A stretch of DNA of 64,000 nucleotides, taken from NCBI GenBank assembly GCA_029210175.1, contig JARGPL010000021.1, forward strand, positions 23,512-87,511, in the 5' to 3' direction. The notes beneath the pieces were generated by a model. The model had not been told where the DNA came from. It did no database searches and saw only the letters and a program-made list of their open reading frames with translations. The stretch comes from Minwuia sp. (GTDB lineage Bacteria > Pseudomonadota > Alphaproteobacteria > Minwuiales > Minwuiaceae). Every line of letters begins with the position of its first letter. Position 1 is the first letter of the stretch. This document shows, piece after piece, positions 35,331-43,301 of this stretch. The position numbers and the translations under genes were made by a program.

Positions 35331-36091
35331 CGAAACAGGTCCATGCCCGGTTGCCGTACCAGATCGTGCGCCGTGCCGCGGGGGCCATCGAAGGTCATGC
35401 CGCGCACCAGCACGACCGGCACGCCTTCAGCCCCCTGCCCCATGACGATGGATGCGGCGGCGGACACTTCATCAGCGATGCCAAGCTCGCTCGCCTGCAG
35501 TTCCCGGCCATCGCGATCCGGCTGGCCCCGCAGGTCCTGTACCGCAGGCAGGCCGGCGACGCCGATGGCGATCCCGGCGCTGCCCACCCGCCAGGCCCGC
35601 CCCGGGCTGTCGTTGATGACGACGGCCAGATCCACACCCGATGCCGCCACCAGCGCACGGCGCAGGGATGCGGCACTGCCGTCCGGATCCTTTGGCAGCA
35701 GCAGGATGCGTTCGCGCCCCTGCCCGTCGCGCGGCACATTGGATGCATCGATACCGGCATTCGCCAGCACATGCCCCAGATGATGACGGACAATCAGCAC
35801 GCCCGGGCGGTGGCGAACCACCTCCGACGCTTCCGACAGCACCACCTCCACCTGGCGGGGGTCCTTGTCACACTGGGCAGCGATGCGGACAGCGCGCGCC
35901 GACGGCACGACGTCATCCAGCACGACGTAGCGGTCCTCGGCCTTGGAAATGACCTTCTGCGCCAGGACGACGACATCGCCCGCTCGCAGACCGCCGACGG
36001 CCGCCGCTGCCTGCAGGATCATGCCCGCAAGATCAGCGCCCGGCAGCACTTCAGGCAGCCCATCCAGCCCGATCAGTTCCAGCCGTCGCAT
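35327..36091 (-). CDS. cofE: coenzyme F420-0:L-glutamate ligase
   Basis: A 254-residue CofE-type ligase that adds glutamates to F420-0 with GTP. Recognisable regions are LRAGDVVVLAQKVISKAEDR, VVRHRPGVLIVRHHLGHVLANAGIDASNV, ERILLLPKDPDGSAASLRRAL and VVINDSPGRAWRVGSAGIAIGVAGL. It has only the ligase domain, without the nitroreductase-like second domain of mycobacterial FbiB. ATG at 36091 is preferred over an in-frame GTG three codons upstream, and neither has a strong ribosome site. It follows npdG and overlaps cofD. Confidence 0.94.
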   Translation of the reverse strand: MRRLELIGLDGLPEVLPGADLAGMILQAAAAVGGLRAGDVVVLAQKVISKAEDRYVVLDDVVPSARAVRIAAQCDKDPRQVEVVLSEASEVVRHRPGVLIVRHHLGHVLANAGIDASNVPRDGQGRERILLLPKDPDGSAASLRRALVAASGVDLAVVINDSPGRAWRVGSAGIAIGVAGLPAVQDLRGQPDRDGRELQASELGIADEVSAAASIVMGQGAEGVPVVLVRGMTFDGPRGTAHDLVRQPGMDLFR

Positions 36092-36117
36092 TTGCCCCAC
36101 GCCCCGGTCAGGGCCGG

Positions 36118-36792
36118 TCAGTCCATGTCCGGCAGGTTGGTGATGCGGATACCGGCGCCCGGGCTCTTGTAGCGCTTGTTCATGAAGATCAGCACGGATG
36201 TCAGGGCTTCGGCCACGGCTGCATTGTCGATGGGGCCAACGTGATAGCCCTTCATGCCACAGACCTCCACCAGTTCGATCACCTGTTCGCGCGCGGCAAC
36301 CACATTGCCAGCGACCAGCACGTCACAGTCCGGGTCATGGTCGAGGTCAGCCAGATGATCTGCGGCGACGTTCTGGAAGGCGGATACCACCTGCACATCC
36401 GGACCGAGGAAGTCCTGCGCGGCCTTGCCGGCGGACCCTTCGGGCGGCATCTGCACCCGGCTCACCTTCGGCGGCACCAGCGGCACGGTCACATCGACGA
36501 CGATCTTGCCCTGCACCAGTTCACGCACTGATTCCAGGGTCGGGCGATGGTGGGAAAACGGCACCGTCATGACAACGATCTGGCCTGCGGCGGCGGCGGC
36601 CAGATTGTCGACACCCTGCACGTTGGTGCCGGGGAACCGTGCATTCAACTCGGCGGCGGCGGCTTCGGCCTTGTCCGCCGTGCGACTGCCGATGACAACC
36701 GGATATCCGGCGCGGACCCAGCGCAGGGCAAGTCCGCCCCCCAGATCACCCGTGCCCCCGAGGACGGCGATGGTAGGTTTGGTGTCAGTCAT
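36118..36792 (-). CDS. npdG: NADPH-dependent F420 reductase
   Basis: A 224-residue NpdG/Fno-type enzyme that exchanges hydride between NADPH and F420. The N terminus is IAVLGGTGDLGGGLALRW followed by the phosphate-binding IGSRTADKAEAAA. It also has VVMTVPFSHH, VSAFQNVAADHLADLD, CDVLVAGN and the C-terminal helix AVAEALTSVLIFMNKRYK. It is the first of the three F420 genes (26 bases before cofE) and means that the cell can use F420 as a redox carrier. A 69-base gap separates it from the upstream TIGR03032 gene on the same strand, so all six genes down to cofD might be cotranscribed. Confidence 0.93.
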   Translation of the reverse strand: MTDTKPTIAVLGGTGDLGGGLALRWVRAGYPVVIGSRTADKAEAAAAELNARFPGTNVQGVDNLAAAAAGQIVVMTVPFSHHRPTLESVRELVQGKIVVDVTVPLVPPKVSRVQMPPEGSAGKAAQDFLGPDVQVVSAFQNVAADHLADLDHDPDCDVLVAGNVVAAREQVIELVEVCGMKGYHVGPIDNAAVAEALTSVLIFMNKRYKSPGAGIRITNLPDMD

Positions 36793-36861
36793 GGAAATGT
36801 CCTGTCGTCAGATCATTGATTTGGGAAGAGCGGCTCTCGGGCTGTCATACGCAAGCGGCGG

Positions 36862-37965
36862 TCATCCGGTCCAGTCGGTATCATCGACGGTCAGGATACG
36901 GCGGATCTCGTCACTGACGAAACCGATGGCCATCGGGCGCTTCACACCGGGCATCAGGGTGACATCATACAGCTCTTCCACCACCCCTTCGATGCGCAAC
37001 CAGTGCACGATATCGCCCGTACGCAGGTCGATGACATAGATGGCGCAGCGTGGATCCGCATCCGCACCCTTCAGCCGGTCATCCAGCGGCAGGCCGCTGA
37101 ACGTCTTGTTCTCGCGCGGCTTCGACAGGCCGACCACGGCATAGTCGCCGATCAGGGTCAGACCGCGCAGGAAACCCGGACAGAATGTCACCGGTTCGAA
37201 CCGGCCCGCGTCCATGTCGATGTAACCGAACTCCCCCGTTCCGGCGTTCGACAGCCACAGCTTGCCCTGATGCCAGCGCGGGCTGTGCGGCATGGACAGG
37301 CCTTCCGCCACGATTTCGTTCGTTGCGACGTCGATGACGACACCGCCATCCACCCGGCGGTCGCGCCAGCCATCGGCCACGTCGGAGCGGCTGACCGCCG
37401 TGACGAAGCCCGGCACACCGTCGCGCATCGCCAGACCGTTCAGATGACAGCGATCCTCCGCCGCCAGCTTCGACAGGAAAGGCGGCTTCCAGACCGGCTT
37501 GAAGGAAAACCGTTCGCTGGGTTCCGCGATGCAGCCGAACAGCGTGGCAATGAAGTTCACCTGGCCCTCTGCCGTCACCGCAATGTCATGGGTATCGACG
37601 TCGCCGGTGGTATAGCCGACCTGGGGCACATAGACCCGGTCGTAGCCCTGATGCGACTGGCCGGCTGGCAGGATGTTCTCGAACCGCCAGAGCTGATAGA
37701 GCGAGCTGAGCCAGATTGTCTGGCCATCCGCCCACATGCCCATGCAGCGGTTGAACGTGCGCTCGAACACCGACAGGCGACCATCGTCGCGCCGCCCGAT
37801 CATGAACATCTTCCCCGCCTGGTAGGTCGAGAACCCCAGGCTGATATCCATATCCTTGAGCCAGTCGCCGAACTGCCGCGACGGCGTGAGGGAGAGTTTC
37901 TCGTCCGGATCGGTCGTGTTCCCGGCTGCATCCACGGCGGTCACGTCAACGTCGGTCATGGTCAT
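36862..37965 (-). CDS. TIGR03032 family protein
   Basis: A 367-residue beta-propeller-like protein. It contains the TIGR03032 pattern: LGFSTYQAGKMFMIG, FNRCMGMWADGQTIWLSSLYQLWRFEN, YVPQVGYTTGDVDTHDIAV, FIATLFGCIAEPSERFSFKPVWKPPFLSKL, DRCHLNGLAMRDGVP and PHSPRWHQGKLWLSNAGTGEFGYID. No signal peptide is seen. Family members occur beside sulfotransferase, glycosyltransferase and oxygenase genes, and their biochemistry is unknown. The ATG overlaps the stop of the 2OG-oxygenase gene (ATGA); the second ATG at 37959 could also serve. Confidence 0.85.
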   Translation of the reverse strand: MTMTDVDVTAVDAAGNTTDPDEKLSLTPSRQFGDWLKDMDISLGFSTYQAGKMFMIGRRDDGRLSVFERTFNRCMGMWADGQTIWLSSLYQLWRFENILPAGQSHQGYDRVYVPQVGYTTGDVDTHDIAVTAEGQVNFIATLFGCIAEPSERFSFKPVWKPPFLSKLAAEDRCHLNGLAMRDGVPGFVTAVSRSDVADGWRDRRVDGGVVIDVATNEIVAEGLSMPHSPRWHQGKLWLSNAGTGEFGYIDMDAGRFEPVTFCPGFLRGLTLIGDYAVVGLSKPRENKTFSGLPLDDRLKGADADPRCAIYVIDLRTGDIVHWLRIEGVVEELYDVTLMPGVKRPMAIGFVSDEIRRILTVDDTDWTG

Positions 37966-38618
37966 TCCTGCATGGTCTTGCCCAAGCGTGGCTGTACCAC
38001 GGTGGCATTGAAGACAACAGTGATGCGTTCACCGTCGCCGAAGAACGGATGCACCAGGTGCTTGCAATAGGCGGGGAACACCACGATGTCTCCGGCCAGG
38101 GGGTGGACGCGGCAGTGGGTCTTGGCGAAGCCGCGCAGGAACGTCATCTCCTGCAGGTCCAGCGGGTTGAGAATATCCAGACAGCCCTGCGGCTCCGGCT
38201 TGCCCGGCGGCACCTGCACGTAATAGATGCCGCTGATCGTGGTGCCTGCATGCACGTGCGGCGTCTGGTAATCCCGTTCCCGGTGCAGCCCGACCCAGGC
38301 GGATATCTCCACCCGCCCCTGCCGCAGCGATCCGCCCAGCACCCGGGTGATATAGTCCGTCACCGCCCTGGCAACGATGGGCTGCAACTCGGCGGCACCG
38401 TCGGGTGCATCCTGAAAGAACGTCACATCCGAATAGAACCCGCCCTGATGCGCGCGGTAATCGTCATCCGACGGGCCGCTGTGGGCCATGTTGCGCACCG
38501 TCTGTGCAAGTCGCGCGTTCAGGGCGTCCGACCCCTGCGCCCGCCGCACCATGATCGGGCTGGCGAAGGCCCCGATCATCCGGGTTTCCGGCTCCGGGTT
38601 CTGCGCGTCGTCACTCAT
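37962..38618 (-). CDS. 2OG-Fe(II) oxygenase superfamily protein (TIGR02466-like)
   Basis: A 218-residue protein. The double-stranded beta-helix metal site is visible as TPHVHAGTTISGIYYVQVP (His-x-His), a later His in AYCKHLVHPFF, and Arg in GERITVVFN for 2-oxoglutarate. A second segment, PLAGDIVVFP, precedes the distal His. Such enzymes hydroxylate amino acid side chains or small molecules. The ATG at 38618 has GGAGG 7 bases upstream and overlaps the glycosyltransferase-like stop by one base (TGATG); the 3' end overlaps the TIGR03032 gene, so the three genes are tightly coupled. Confidence 0.85.
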   Translation of the reverse strand: MSDDAQNPEPETRMIGAFASPIMVRRAQGSDALNARLAQTVRNMAHSGPSDDDYRAHQGGFYSDVTFFQDAPDGAAELQPIVARAVTDYITRVLGGSLRQGRVEISAWVGLHRERDYQTPHVHAGTTISGIYYVQVPPGKPEPQGCLDILNPLDLQEMTFLRGFAKTHCRVHPLAGDIVVFPAYCKHLVHPFFGDGERITVVFNATVVQPRLGKTMQE

Positions 38619-39652
38619 CACTGTCCCTCCAGGGCCTTGTCGAGCATCGTCCGGGCAATCCGGGGGTGCCCGGCAGCCGCATGCAAGGTGGCAAGGCGCA
38701 TGGCCTCCACCGATCCGGTCTGGCGCAGTTCAGCCATCCGGTCCTCGCTCAGTTCGGGCAGGCCATGACGCTGGATCTCCGCCACAAGTTGCGTGCGCGA
38801 CAGGGACGGCAGGTTGGGCGCCACCCGCGCGGCGATGAGTCGATAGAGCGCCGCGGATCTGTCCTGCGCCCCCTCCCGCAGGCAGGCGAACGCCGCCCGC
38901 AGCAGGTCCTGATCATGGCGGCTCCGCAGGCCGGGACGGTGATCGATGATGGGCCGCCCGATCAGATGCCGTTCCTCCGCCCCGCCGCGCCAGTTCCAGG
39001 TTTCGGGCAACCGCGCCCAGGTGAGGCCGAGCGGGTTTCGAACCGGGCTGAAACATTCGGCCAGCGCCACCTGATCGAAATAGAGCAATTGCCGCCGCCG
39101 CGCCGGATCATCGATATGACCGACAAGCGCGTGTTTCACGGTCGCTTCCGGCGCATCGGCCATGGCCAGATTCCGCGCCAGTGCGGCCTGCCATTCGGCC
39201 AGCAGCCCCTGCACCTTCTCGCTCCGGCGAAACAGGATCACGCCCGCGTTGAAAATGGGCTGCCCCAGCAGTTGCCGCGTCAGGCTGGCGTCCGGCTGCG
39301 CCTCTGCGAATGCGATGTCCACCCGATCAAGAATCGCGAAAACCTGCCTCAGTCCCGGCTGAACCAGCCGTGCATCGGTATCCAGCGCAAAGGTCCGCTC
39401 ATAGGGACTGTCCGCCAGCGCCGCCAGCCGCGCCCGCTTCGCCCCGCCTTCCGCACCGCCATCGTCACCCACAAGGTCCAGATGGCGCACGGCATCAAAC
39501 GGCGGGGTGCTGGCCAGCAGGTGTTCCGGCTGGTCGGTGAACAGAGTCACTGCCACGTCCGCCGCCAGCCGTTTCACCGACCGGGCGGAAAGGAACGCTT
39601 CCTCCACATATCGCGGCATCCGCACCGCTGTCTGAATCACACCTTGTTGCAT
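38618..39652 (-). CDS. glycosyltransferase-like protein (nucleotide-diphospho-sugar transferase fold)
   Basis: A 344-residue protein with a GT-A-like core: AVTLFTDQPEHL early, the metal-binding type motif FALDTDARLVQP (Asp-x-Asp), FNAGVILFRRSEKVQGLLAEW and YFDQVALAECF. The last 80 residues look like a helical, TPR-like tail (GSVEAMRLATLHAAAGHPRIARTML). It is the first gene of the cassette with the 2OG oxygenase and TIGR03032 protein. A 14-bp perfect palindrome lies 33 bases upstream of its ATG. The sugar and acceptor are unknown; the acceptor could be a peptide or protein also hydroxylated by the partner oxygenase (inference). Confidence 0.72.
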   Translation of the reverse strand: MQQGVIQTAVRMPRYVEEAFLSARSVKRLAADVAVTLFTDQPEHLLASTPPFDAVRHLDLVGDDGGAEGGAKRARLAALADSPYERTFALDTDARLVQPGLRQVFAILDRVDIAFAEAQPDASLTRQLLGQPIFNAGVILFRRSEKVQGLLAEWQAALARNLAMADAPEATVKHALVGHIDDPARRRQLLYFDQVALAECFSPVRNPLGLTWARLPETWNWRGGAEERHLIGRPIIDHRPGLRSRHDQDLLRAAFACLREGAQDRSAALYRLIAARVAPNLPSLSRTQLVAEIQRHGLPELSEDRMAELRQTGSVEAMRLATLHAAAGHPRIARTMLDKALEGQ

Positions 39653-39684
39653 GTGTTTCAGATACCGCAGATGACGGCGCGGTT

Positions 39685-39698
39685 CACGTGATCACGTG
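39685..39698. promoter_or_regulatory. 14-bp perfect palindrome CACGTGATCACGTG, candidate operator
   Basis: A fully symmetric 14-base sequence lies in the 58-bp gap between the end of the amidase gene and the start of the glycosyltransferase-like gene, 33-46 bases upstream of the latter on the minus strand. That is a common operator position for a promoter of the downstream cassette. No cognate regulator gene is adjacent. Confidence 0.45.
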
Positions 39699-39710
39699 TA
39701 CCGGATGGCT

Positions 39711-41120
39711 TCAGATCTCAGGCCTATGCCGGTGCCAGTCGGTTGCCTGCTGGTATGCGTGGGCGACGTTGAGGACGGTGGCTTCGTCGAAGGCGCGACC
39801 GGCGATCTGCAGGCTGGCCGGCATGCCGTCGGGCGCGAAGCCACAGGGCACGACGACAGCGGGCAGGCCGGTGAGGTCGAACGGTTCGGTATTGCGCAGG
39901 ATCGCGCCGAAGATCGCTTCCTCGGTGCCATTGATGTCCACCATCTCGTCACCGATGGGCGTTGCCGTGATGGCAATACCGGGGCTGACCAGCACGTCGA
40001 CCTGCGACAGCGCTGTCGCCATCGACTGGCCCAGCAGGGTGCGATAGCGCTGGGCGTGCAGGTAGTCCTTGGCGAGGATCTGGTCGCCGATATCCAGGAA
40101 TGCCCTCACCTGCTCCGTATAGAGGTCGGCGCGGTCGTCCAGCGTGTCATCGTGATAGGCCGTCGCCTCCGCCGCATAGATCGCCATGGCGCCGGAACCG
40201 GAAAATTCGATGTAGGGCACCTCGATCTCCACAACGTCGGCCCCGAGCGCCGTCAGTTCGGCCACGGCGGCATCCACCAGCGCCACGACCTGACCCTGTG
40301 CCTGATCGTAGAAGTACCGGCGCACGACACCGACCTTCAGACCCTTGATGTCCCCGGTCAGGGCGGCGCGATAATCCGGCACGGGCCGGTCGGCGCATGC
40401 GGCGTCGCGCGGGTCATGCCCGGCCACCACGCCGAGGAAGATCGCGGCATCCATCGCCGAACGGGTCAGTGGTCCAGCGTGATCCATCGACCAGCAGAGC
40501 GGCAGGATCCCGGCCCGGCTGACGCGGCCATAGGTGGGTTTCAGACCCGTCAGGCCACAGCAGGCGGCGGGCATGCGGATGGACCCGCCGGTGTCACTGC
40601 CCGTCGCGATGGGGATCAGACCGGCGGCCACGGCGGCACCGGAACCACCGCTGGACCCACCGGTGATGCGGTCGGCATTCCACGGGTTGCGGGTCGGGCC
40701 GAACATGGAATGTTCATTGGTCGGACCATAGGCGAATTCGTGGGTGTTGAGCTTGCCGAGCGTCACCGTGCCCGCGTCGGCCAGACGCCGCACGACCGTC
40801 GAATCCTCCGTCGGCACATTGTCGGCCAGCACACGCGAACCACCCGTGGTGCGCACCCCGGCGGTGGCATAGAGGTCCTTGTGGCCAAGCGGGATGCCAT
40901 GCAGTGCGCCGCGATAGTTGCCCGCCATGATCTCCGCTTCCGCCGCCTGCGCGGCGGCCCGCGCGGCATCAGCCGTCATGGTGACAAAGGCATTCAGGGA
41001 TTCGTTGACCGCGTCGATCCGGGCGAGGAAGGCGTCCGTCACCTCCACCGGAGATACCGTCCTGGCGGCGATCAGGTCACCCAGTTCCACCACGTCCATG
41101 CGTGTCAGATCATCCGTCAT
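39711..41120 (-). CDS. amidase-signature hydrolase (AtzE/GatA-like)
   Basis: A 469-residue amidase-signature protein with a complete catalytic triad: Lys81 in [10 protein letters not shown], the cis-Ser in [16 protein letters not shown], and nucleophile Ser180 in [16 protein letters not shown]. It would hydrolyse an amide to a carboxylate and ammonia. The ATG at 41120 has GAGG 9 bases before it and overlaps the small GatC-like gene by 11 bases, so the two proteins probably form a complex like AtzE-AtzG (1-carboxybiuret hydrolase) rather than tRNA amidotransferase, for which a GatB gene would be needed and is absent here. Confidence 0.9.
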   Translation of the reverse strand: MTDDLTRMDVVELGDLIAARTVSPVEVTDAFLARIDAVNESLNAFVTMTADAARAAAQAAEAEIMAGNYRGALHGIPLGHKDLYATAGVRTTGGSRVLADNVPTEDSTVVRRLADAGTVTLGKLNTHEFAYGPTNEHSMFGPTRNPWNADRITGGSSGGSGAAVAAGLIPIATGSDTGGSIRMPAACCGLTGLKPTYGRVSRAGILPLCWSMDHAGPLTRSAMDAAIFLGVVAGHDPRDAACADRPVPDYRAALTGDIKGLKVGVVRRYFYDQAQGQVVALVDAAVAELTALGADVVEIEVPYIEFSGSGAMAIYAAEATAYHDDTLDDRADLYTEQVRAFLDIGDQILAKDYLHAQRYRTLLGQSMATALSQVDVLVSPGIAITATPIGDEMVDINGTEEAIFGAILRNTEPFDLTGLPAVVVPCGFAPDGMPASLQIAGRAFDEATVLNVAHAYQQATDWHRHRPEI

Positions 41121-41322
41121 GGCGCGCAACCTCGATGGGGCGAAACACCGGTGCTGGTTCGATGTCCTTCAGCGGCAGGCTGCGAATGGCGTCGATCATC
41201 CCGAGGATGGGTTCCAGCGCCTCCGTATAGGCAGCAGCGCGCTCAGGATCCAGCGGATGACCCGCATTTTCCCTGGCGACGGCCATGACGGTCTCGACGG
41301 TGATCGGGCTTCTGTTGGGCAT
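41110..41322 (-). CDS. AtzG/GatC-like small amidase partner
   Basis: A 70-residue protein: two helices in the first part (ITVETVMAVARENAGHPLDPERAAAYTEALEPILGMIDAI) followed by LPLKDIEPAPVFRP, the extended segment by which GatC and AtzG wrap around their amidase partner. The length and the IEPAPVF ending match AtzG (DUF4089-like). It overlaps the amidase start and likely stabilises that enzyme. It follows the old yellow enzyme gene by 40 bases. Confidence 0.78.
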   Translation of the reverse strand: MPNRSPITVETVMAVARENAGHPLDPERAAAYTEALEPILGMIDAIRSLPLKDIEPAPVFRPIEVARHDG

Positions 41323-41362
41323 CGCCGGTGTTCCTTGTGCGTGTGTCTGTTCCCGGAAGGCG

Positions 41363-42532
41363 TCAGGCCTTCTTCAGGTTCTCCGTATCCGAATCTCCGG
41401 CGCGCTTGCCGAACAACCCCTTCGCGCGCATGGACAGCCAGTACCCGTACTGCACCGGCCAGTCGTCGAAAGCCTCCGGCTCCCCCAGTGCCAGCGCCGC
41501 ATGCCGTGCCCAGTAGGGGTCATGCAGGACTTCACGTGCCAGGGCCGCGAGGTCTGCGGCACCGGAGCGGATGATGGTTTCCGCCTGCGCCGGGTCGGTG
41601 ATCAGGCCAACCGCCTGGGTCAGGATATCAGCTTCGCGACGGATGGTGGCGGCATGGGCAACCTGATAGCCCGGTGTCGCAGGGGGCAGGATGTTCTCGC
41701 CATAACCTGCGATGCCGCCCGATGAGCAGTCGATCACGTCGACCCCCAATGCTTTCGCCTGCCGTGACAGTTCCACCGAGTCCTCGATGGCCCAGCCGTC
41801 GCGCTTGCCATCGATACAGGACAGGCGCAGGAACAGCGGCTTGCCGTCCGGCCATGCGGCACGCACGGCCTCCGTCACTTCCAGCGTGAAGCGCATCCGG
41901 TTCTGGCGGCTGCCGCCATACTGGTCGGTGCGCCGGTTGGACAGGGGCGACAGGAAACTGTGACTGAGATAGCCATGGGCGCTGTGGATCTCGACCACAT
42001 CAAAGCCGAGCTGATCCGCCCGGCGCGCCGCCGCTGCCCAGGCCTCCACCAGGTCGCCGATCTCGGCGGGCGAGAGCTCGTGCGGCACGATCCAGCCTTC
42101 GTCGAAAGCCACTGGGCTGGCACCCACAGTATCCCACGGTACCTCGCCTTTCGCGATCTCGCGTTCGGACAGGGGGCAATCCCCTTCCCACGGGCGGCTG
42201 ATGCTTGCCTTGCGACCGGCATGGGCCAACTGGATACCGATGGCCGCGCCCCGGGCCTTCACCTGGGCCACGATCGGGCGCATCGGTTCCATGTGCGCGT
42301 CCGACCAGAGACCACTGTCGCCCCAGGTGATGCGACCCCGCTTCTCCACCGCCGTGGCTTCCATGATCACCAGCCCTGCGCCCCCCATGGCGAACTGGTT
42401 CAGATGGGTCAGATGCCAGTCGTTCAGCATGCCGTCATCAGCTGAATACTGGCACATGGGGGCGATGACGACACGGTTCTTGAAGGTCTGATCGCGGATG
42501 TCGATGGGGCTGAAAAGGGCGGTCCGGGCCAT
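41363..42532 (-). CDS. NADH:flavin oxidoreductase, old yellow enzyme family (YqjM class)
   Basis: A 389-residue FMN-binding TIM barrel. Markers are VVIAPMCQYSADDGMLNDWHLTHL (the Cys-containing YqjM-class flavin site), LVIMEATAVEKRGRI, IQLAHAGRKAS (His for substrate), DVVEIHSAHGYLSHSFLSPLSNRRTDQYGG (His pair and Tyr) and the phosphate-binding end DLAALAREVLHDPYW. It reduces activated C=C bonds with NAD(P)H. The ATG at 42532 begins MARTALFSPIDI, the normal family start; an upstream extension to 42628 overlaps the next gene. It lies 5 bases after the SnoaL gene and before the AtzG/AtzE pair. Confidence 0.93.
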   Translation of the reverse strand: MARTALFSPIDIRDQTFKNRVVIAPMCQYSADDGMLNDWHLTHLNQFAMGGAGLVIMEATAVEKRGRITWGDSGLWSDAHMEPMRPIVAQVKARGAAIGIQLAHAGRKASISRPWEGDCPLSEREIAKGEVPWDTVGASPVAFDEGWIVPHELSPAEIGDLVEAWAAAARRADQLGFDVVEIHSAHGYLSHSFLSPLSNRRTDQYGGSRQNRMRFTLEVTEAVRAAWPDGKPLFLRLSCIDGKRDGWAIEDSVELSRQAKALGVDVIDCSSGGIAGYGENILPPATPGYQVAHAATIRREADILTQAVGLITDPAQAETIIRSGAADLAALAREVLHDPYWARHAALALGEPEAFDDWPVQYGYWLSMRAKGLFGKRAGDSDTENLKKA

Positions 42533-42537
42533 GCCGG

Positions 42538-43014
42538 TCAGCCTTCGCGAACTGTTTCGGTACCCGCCCAGCTTTCCAGGCTCGGCACATTGAAGTTCGC
42601 CAGAAAATCGATCCTGGAGAACAGCCATTTGCCGTCCTTGCGGACATAGGCCTCGTCATAGTCGCCCAGTATCCAGCGACTGACCTTCTCGCCGTCTTCC
42701 ATCATCGTGCAAGGCATCAGGATGCGCCATTTGCCGACAGCGGTGTCGCCATCCACGTCAATGACGAAGTTCATCGCCAGATGAGCGGCAAAGACGATCT
42801 GCGAAGAGATGCCGCCGAAGAATTCCTCGATGGCCGCACGCCCGGCGTGATGGCCAAAGACGGCGCTGGTCCAGACCGCCTCATCCACGAACATCGGTCC
42901 CAGACGATCCGGCAGATAACCCAGATCGCACTCGTTCATGTAGACGTGTTTCAGCTTCTTGATGGCCTCGATGGATTCCAGACGGTCGATCCGGGCGGCG
43001 AGATCCTGTGTCAT
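42538..43014 (-). CDS. SnoaL-like (NTF2-fold) protein
   Basis: A 158-residue protein with a SnoaL_4-type start (LAARIDRLESIEAIKKLKHVYMNECDLG), FVDEAVWTSAVFGHHAGRAAIEEFF, and beta strands HLAMNFVIDVDGDTAVGKWRILMP and ILGDYDEAYVRKDGKWLFSRI. It could be a small isomerase, dehydratase or hydrolase in a ring or steroid-like pathway. GGGAG lies 7 bases before the ATG at 43014. It leads an operon continuing with the old yellow enzyme and the amidase pair. Confidence 0.78.
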   Translation of the reverse strand: MTQDLAARIDRLESIEAIKKLKHVYMNECDLGYLPDRLGPMFVDEAVWTSAVFGHHAGRAAIEEFFGGISSQIVFAAHLAMNFVIDVDGDTAVGKWRILMPCTMMEDGEKVSRWILGDYDEAYVRKDGKWLFSRIDFLANFNVPSLESWAGTETVREG

Positions 43015-43124
43015 GCGGCGCTCCCTGTCAGGAACCGCAGATTTGGTGCAGACGTTTGTCGCAGTCGCACGGTTCCAGTACACGGAAGCTTCGTCGCCTT
43101 GTCGGCGCACTGTCAACGAACAAC

Positions 43125-43148
43125 CCCTTGTCGTTAGACGAACAAGGG
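43125..43148 (-). terminator. hairpin terminator after ccoS
   Basis: Arms CCCTTGT and ACAAGGG with an inner CGT/ACG pairing and one bulged base form a hairpin 13 bases after the ccoS stop. On the minus strand it is followed by GTTGTTCGTTG, a moderately T-rich run. It fits the end of the long cco transcript. Confidence 0.55.
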
Positions 43149-43160
43149 CGCGGCAACCGG

Positions 43161-43301
43161 TCAATCGTCGTCGAGCAATATCCGCTCCGCCGCGCCGTCC
43201 GGGTCATCGAACTGCCCGGACTTCAGCGCCCAGATGAACGCCGCCAGACCACAGCCGCCAAGCAGCAAGGCCACCGGCACCAGAAACACCAGGACATTCA
43301 T
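43161..43301 (-). CDS. ccoS: cbb3 oxidase assembly protein CcoS
   Basis: A 46-residue protein read directly from the minus strand; it is too short to be called by length alone. It begins MNVLVFLVPVALLLGGCGLAAFIWALKSGQFDD, a single transmembrane helix followed by the CcoS hallmark of Trp-x-x-x-Ser-Gly-Gln-Phe-Asp-Asp, and has a short acidic tail (ERILLDDD). CcoS is needed for cofactor insertion into cbb3 oxidase. Its ATG overlaps the stop of ccoI by 4 bases, and it is the last gene of the cluster. Confidence 0.93.
   Translation of the reverse strand: MNVLVFLVPVALLLGGCGLAAFIWALKSGQFDDPDGAAERILLDDD

Noticed and set aside
39711..41322. gatC-gatA tRNA amidotransferase operon
   Set aside because: No gatB follows, and the small protein is shorter than typical GatC with the AtzG-style ending; an AtzE/AtzG-like hydrolase fits better.
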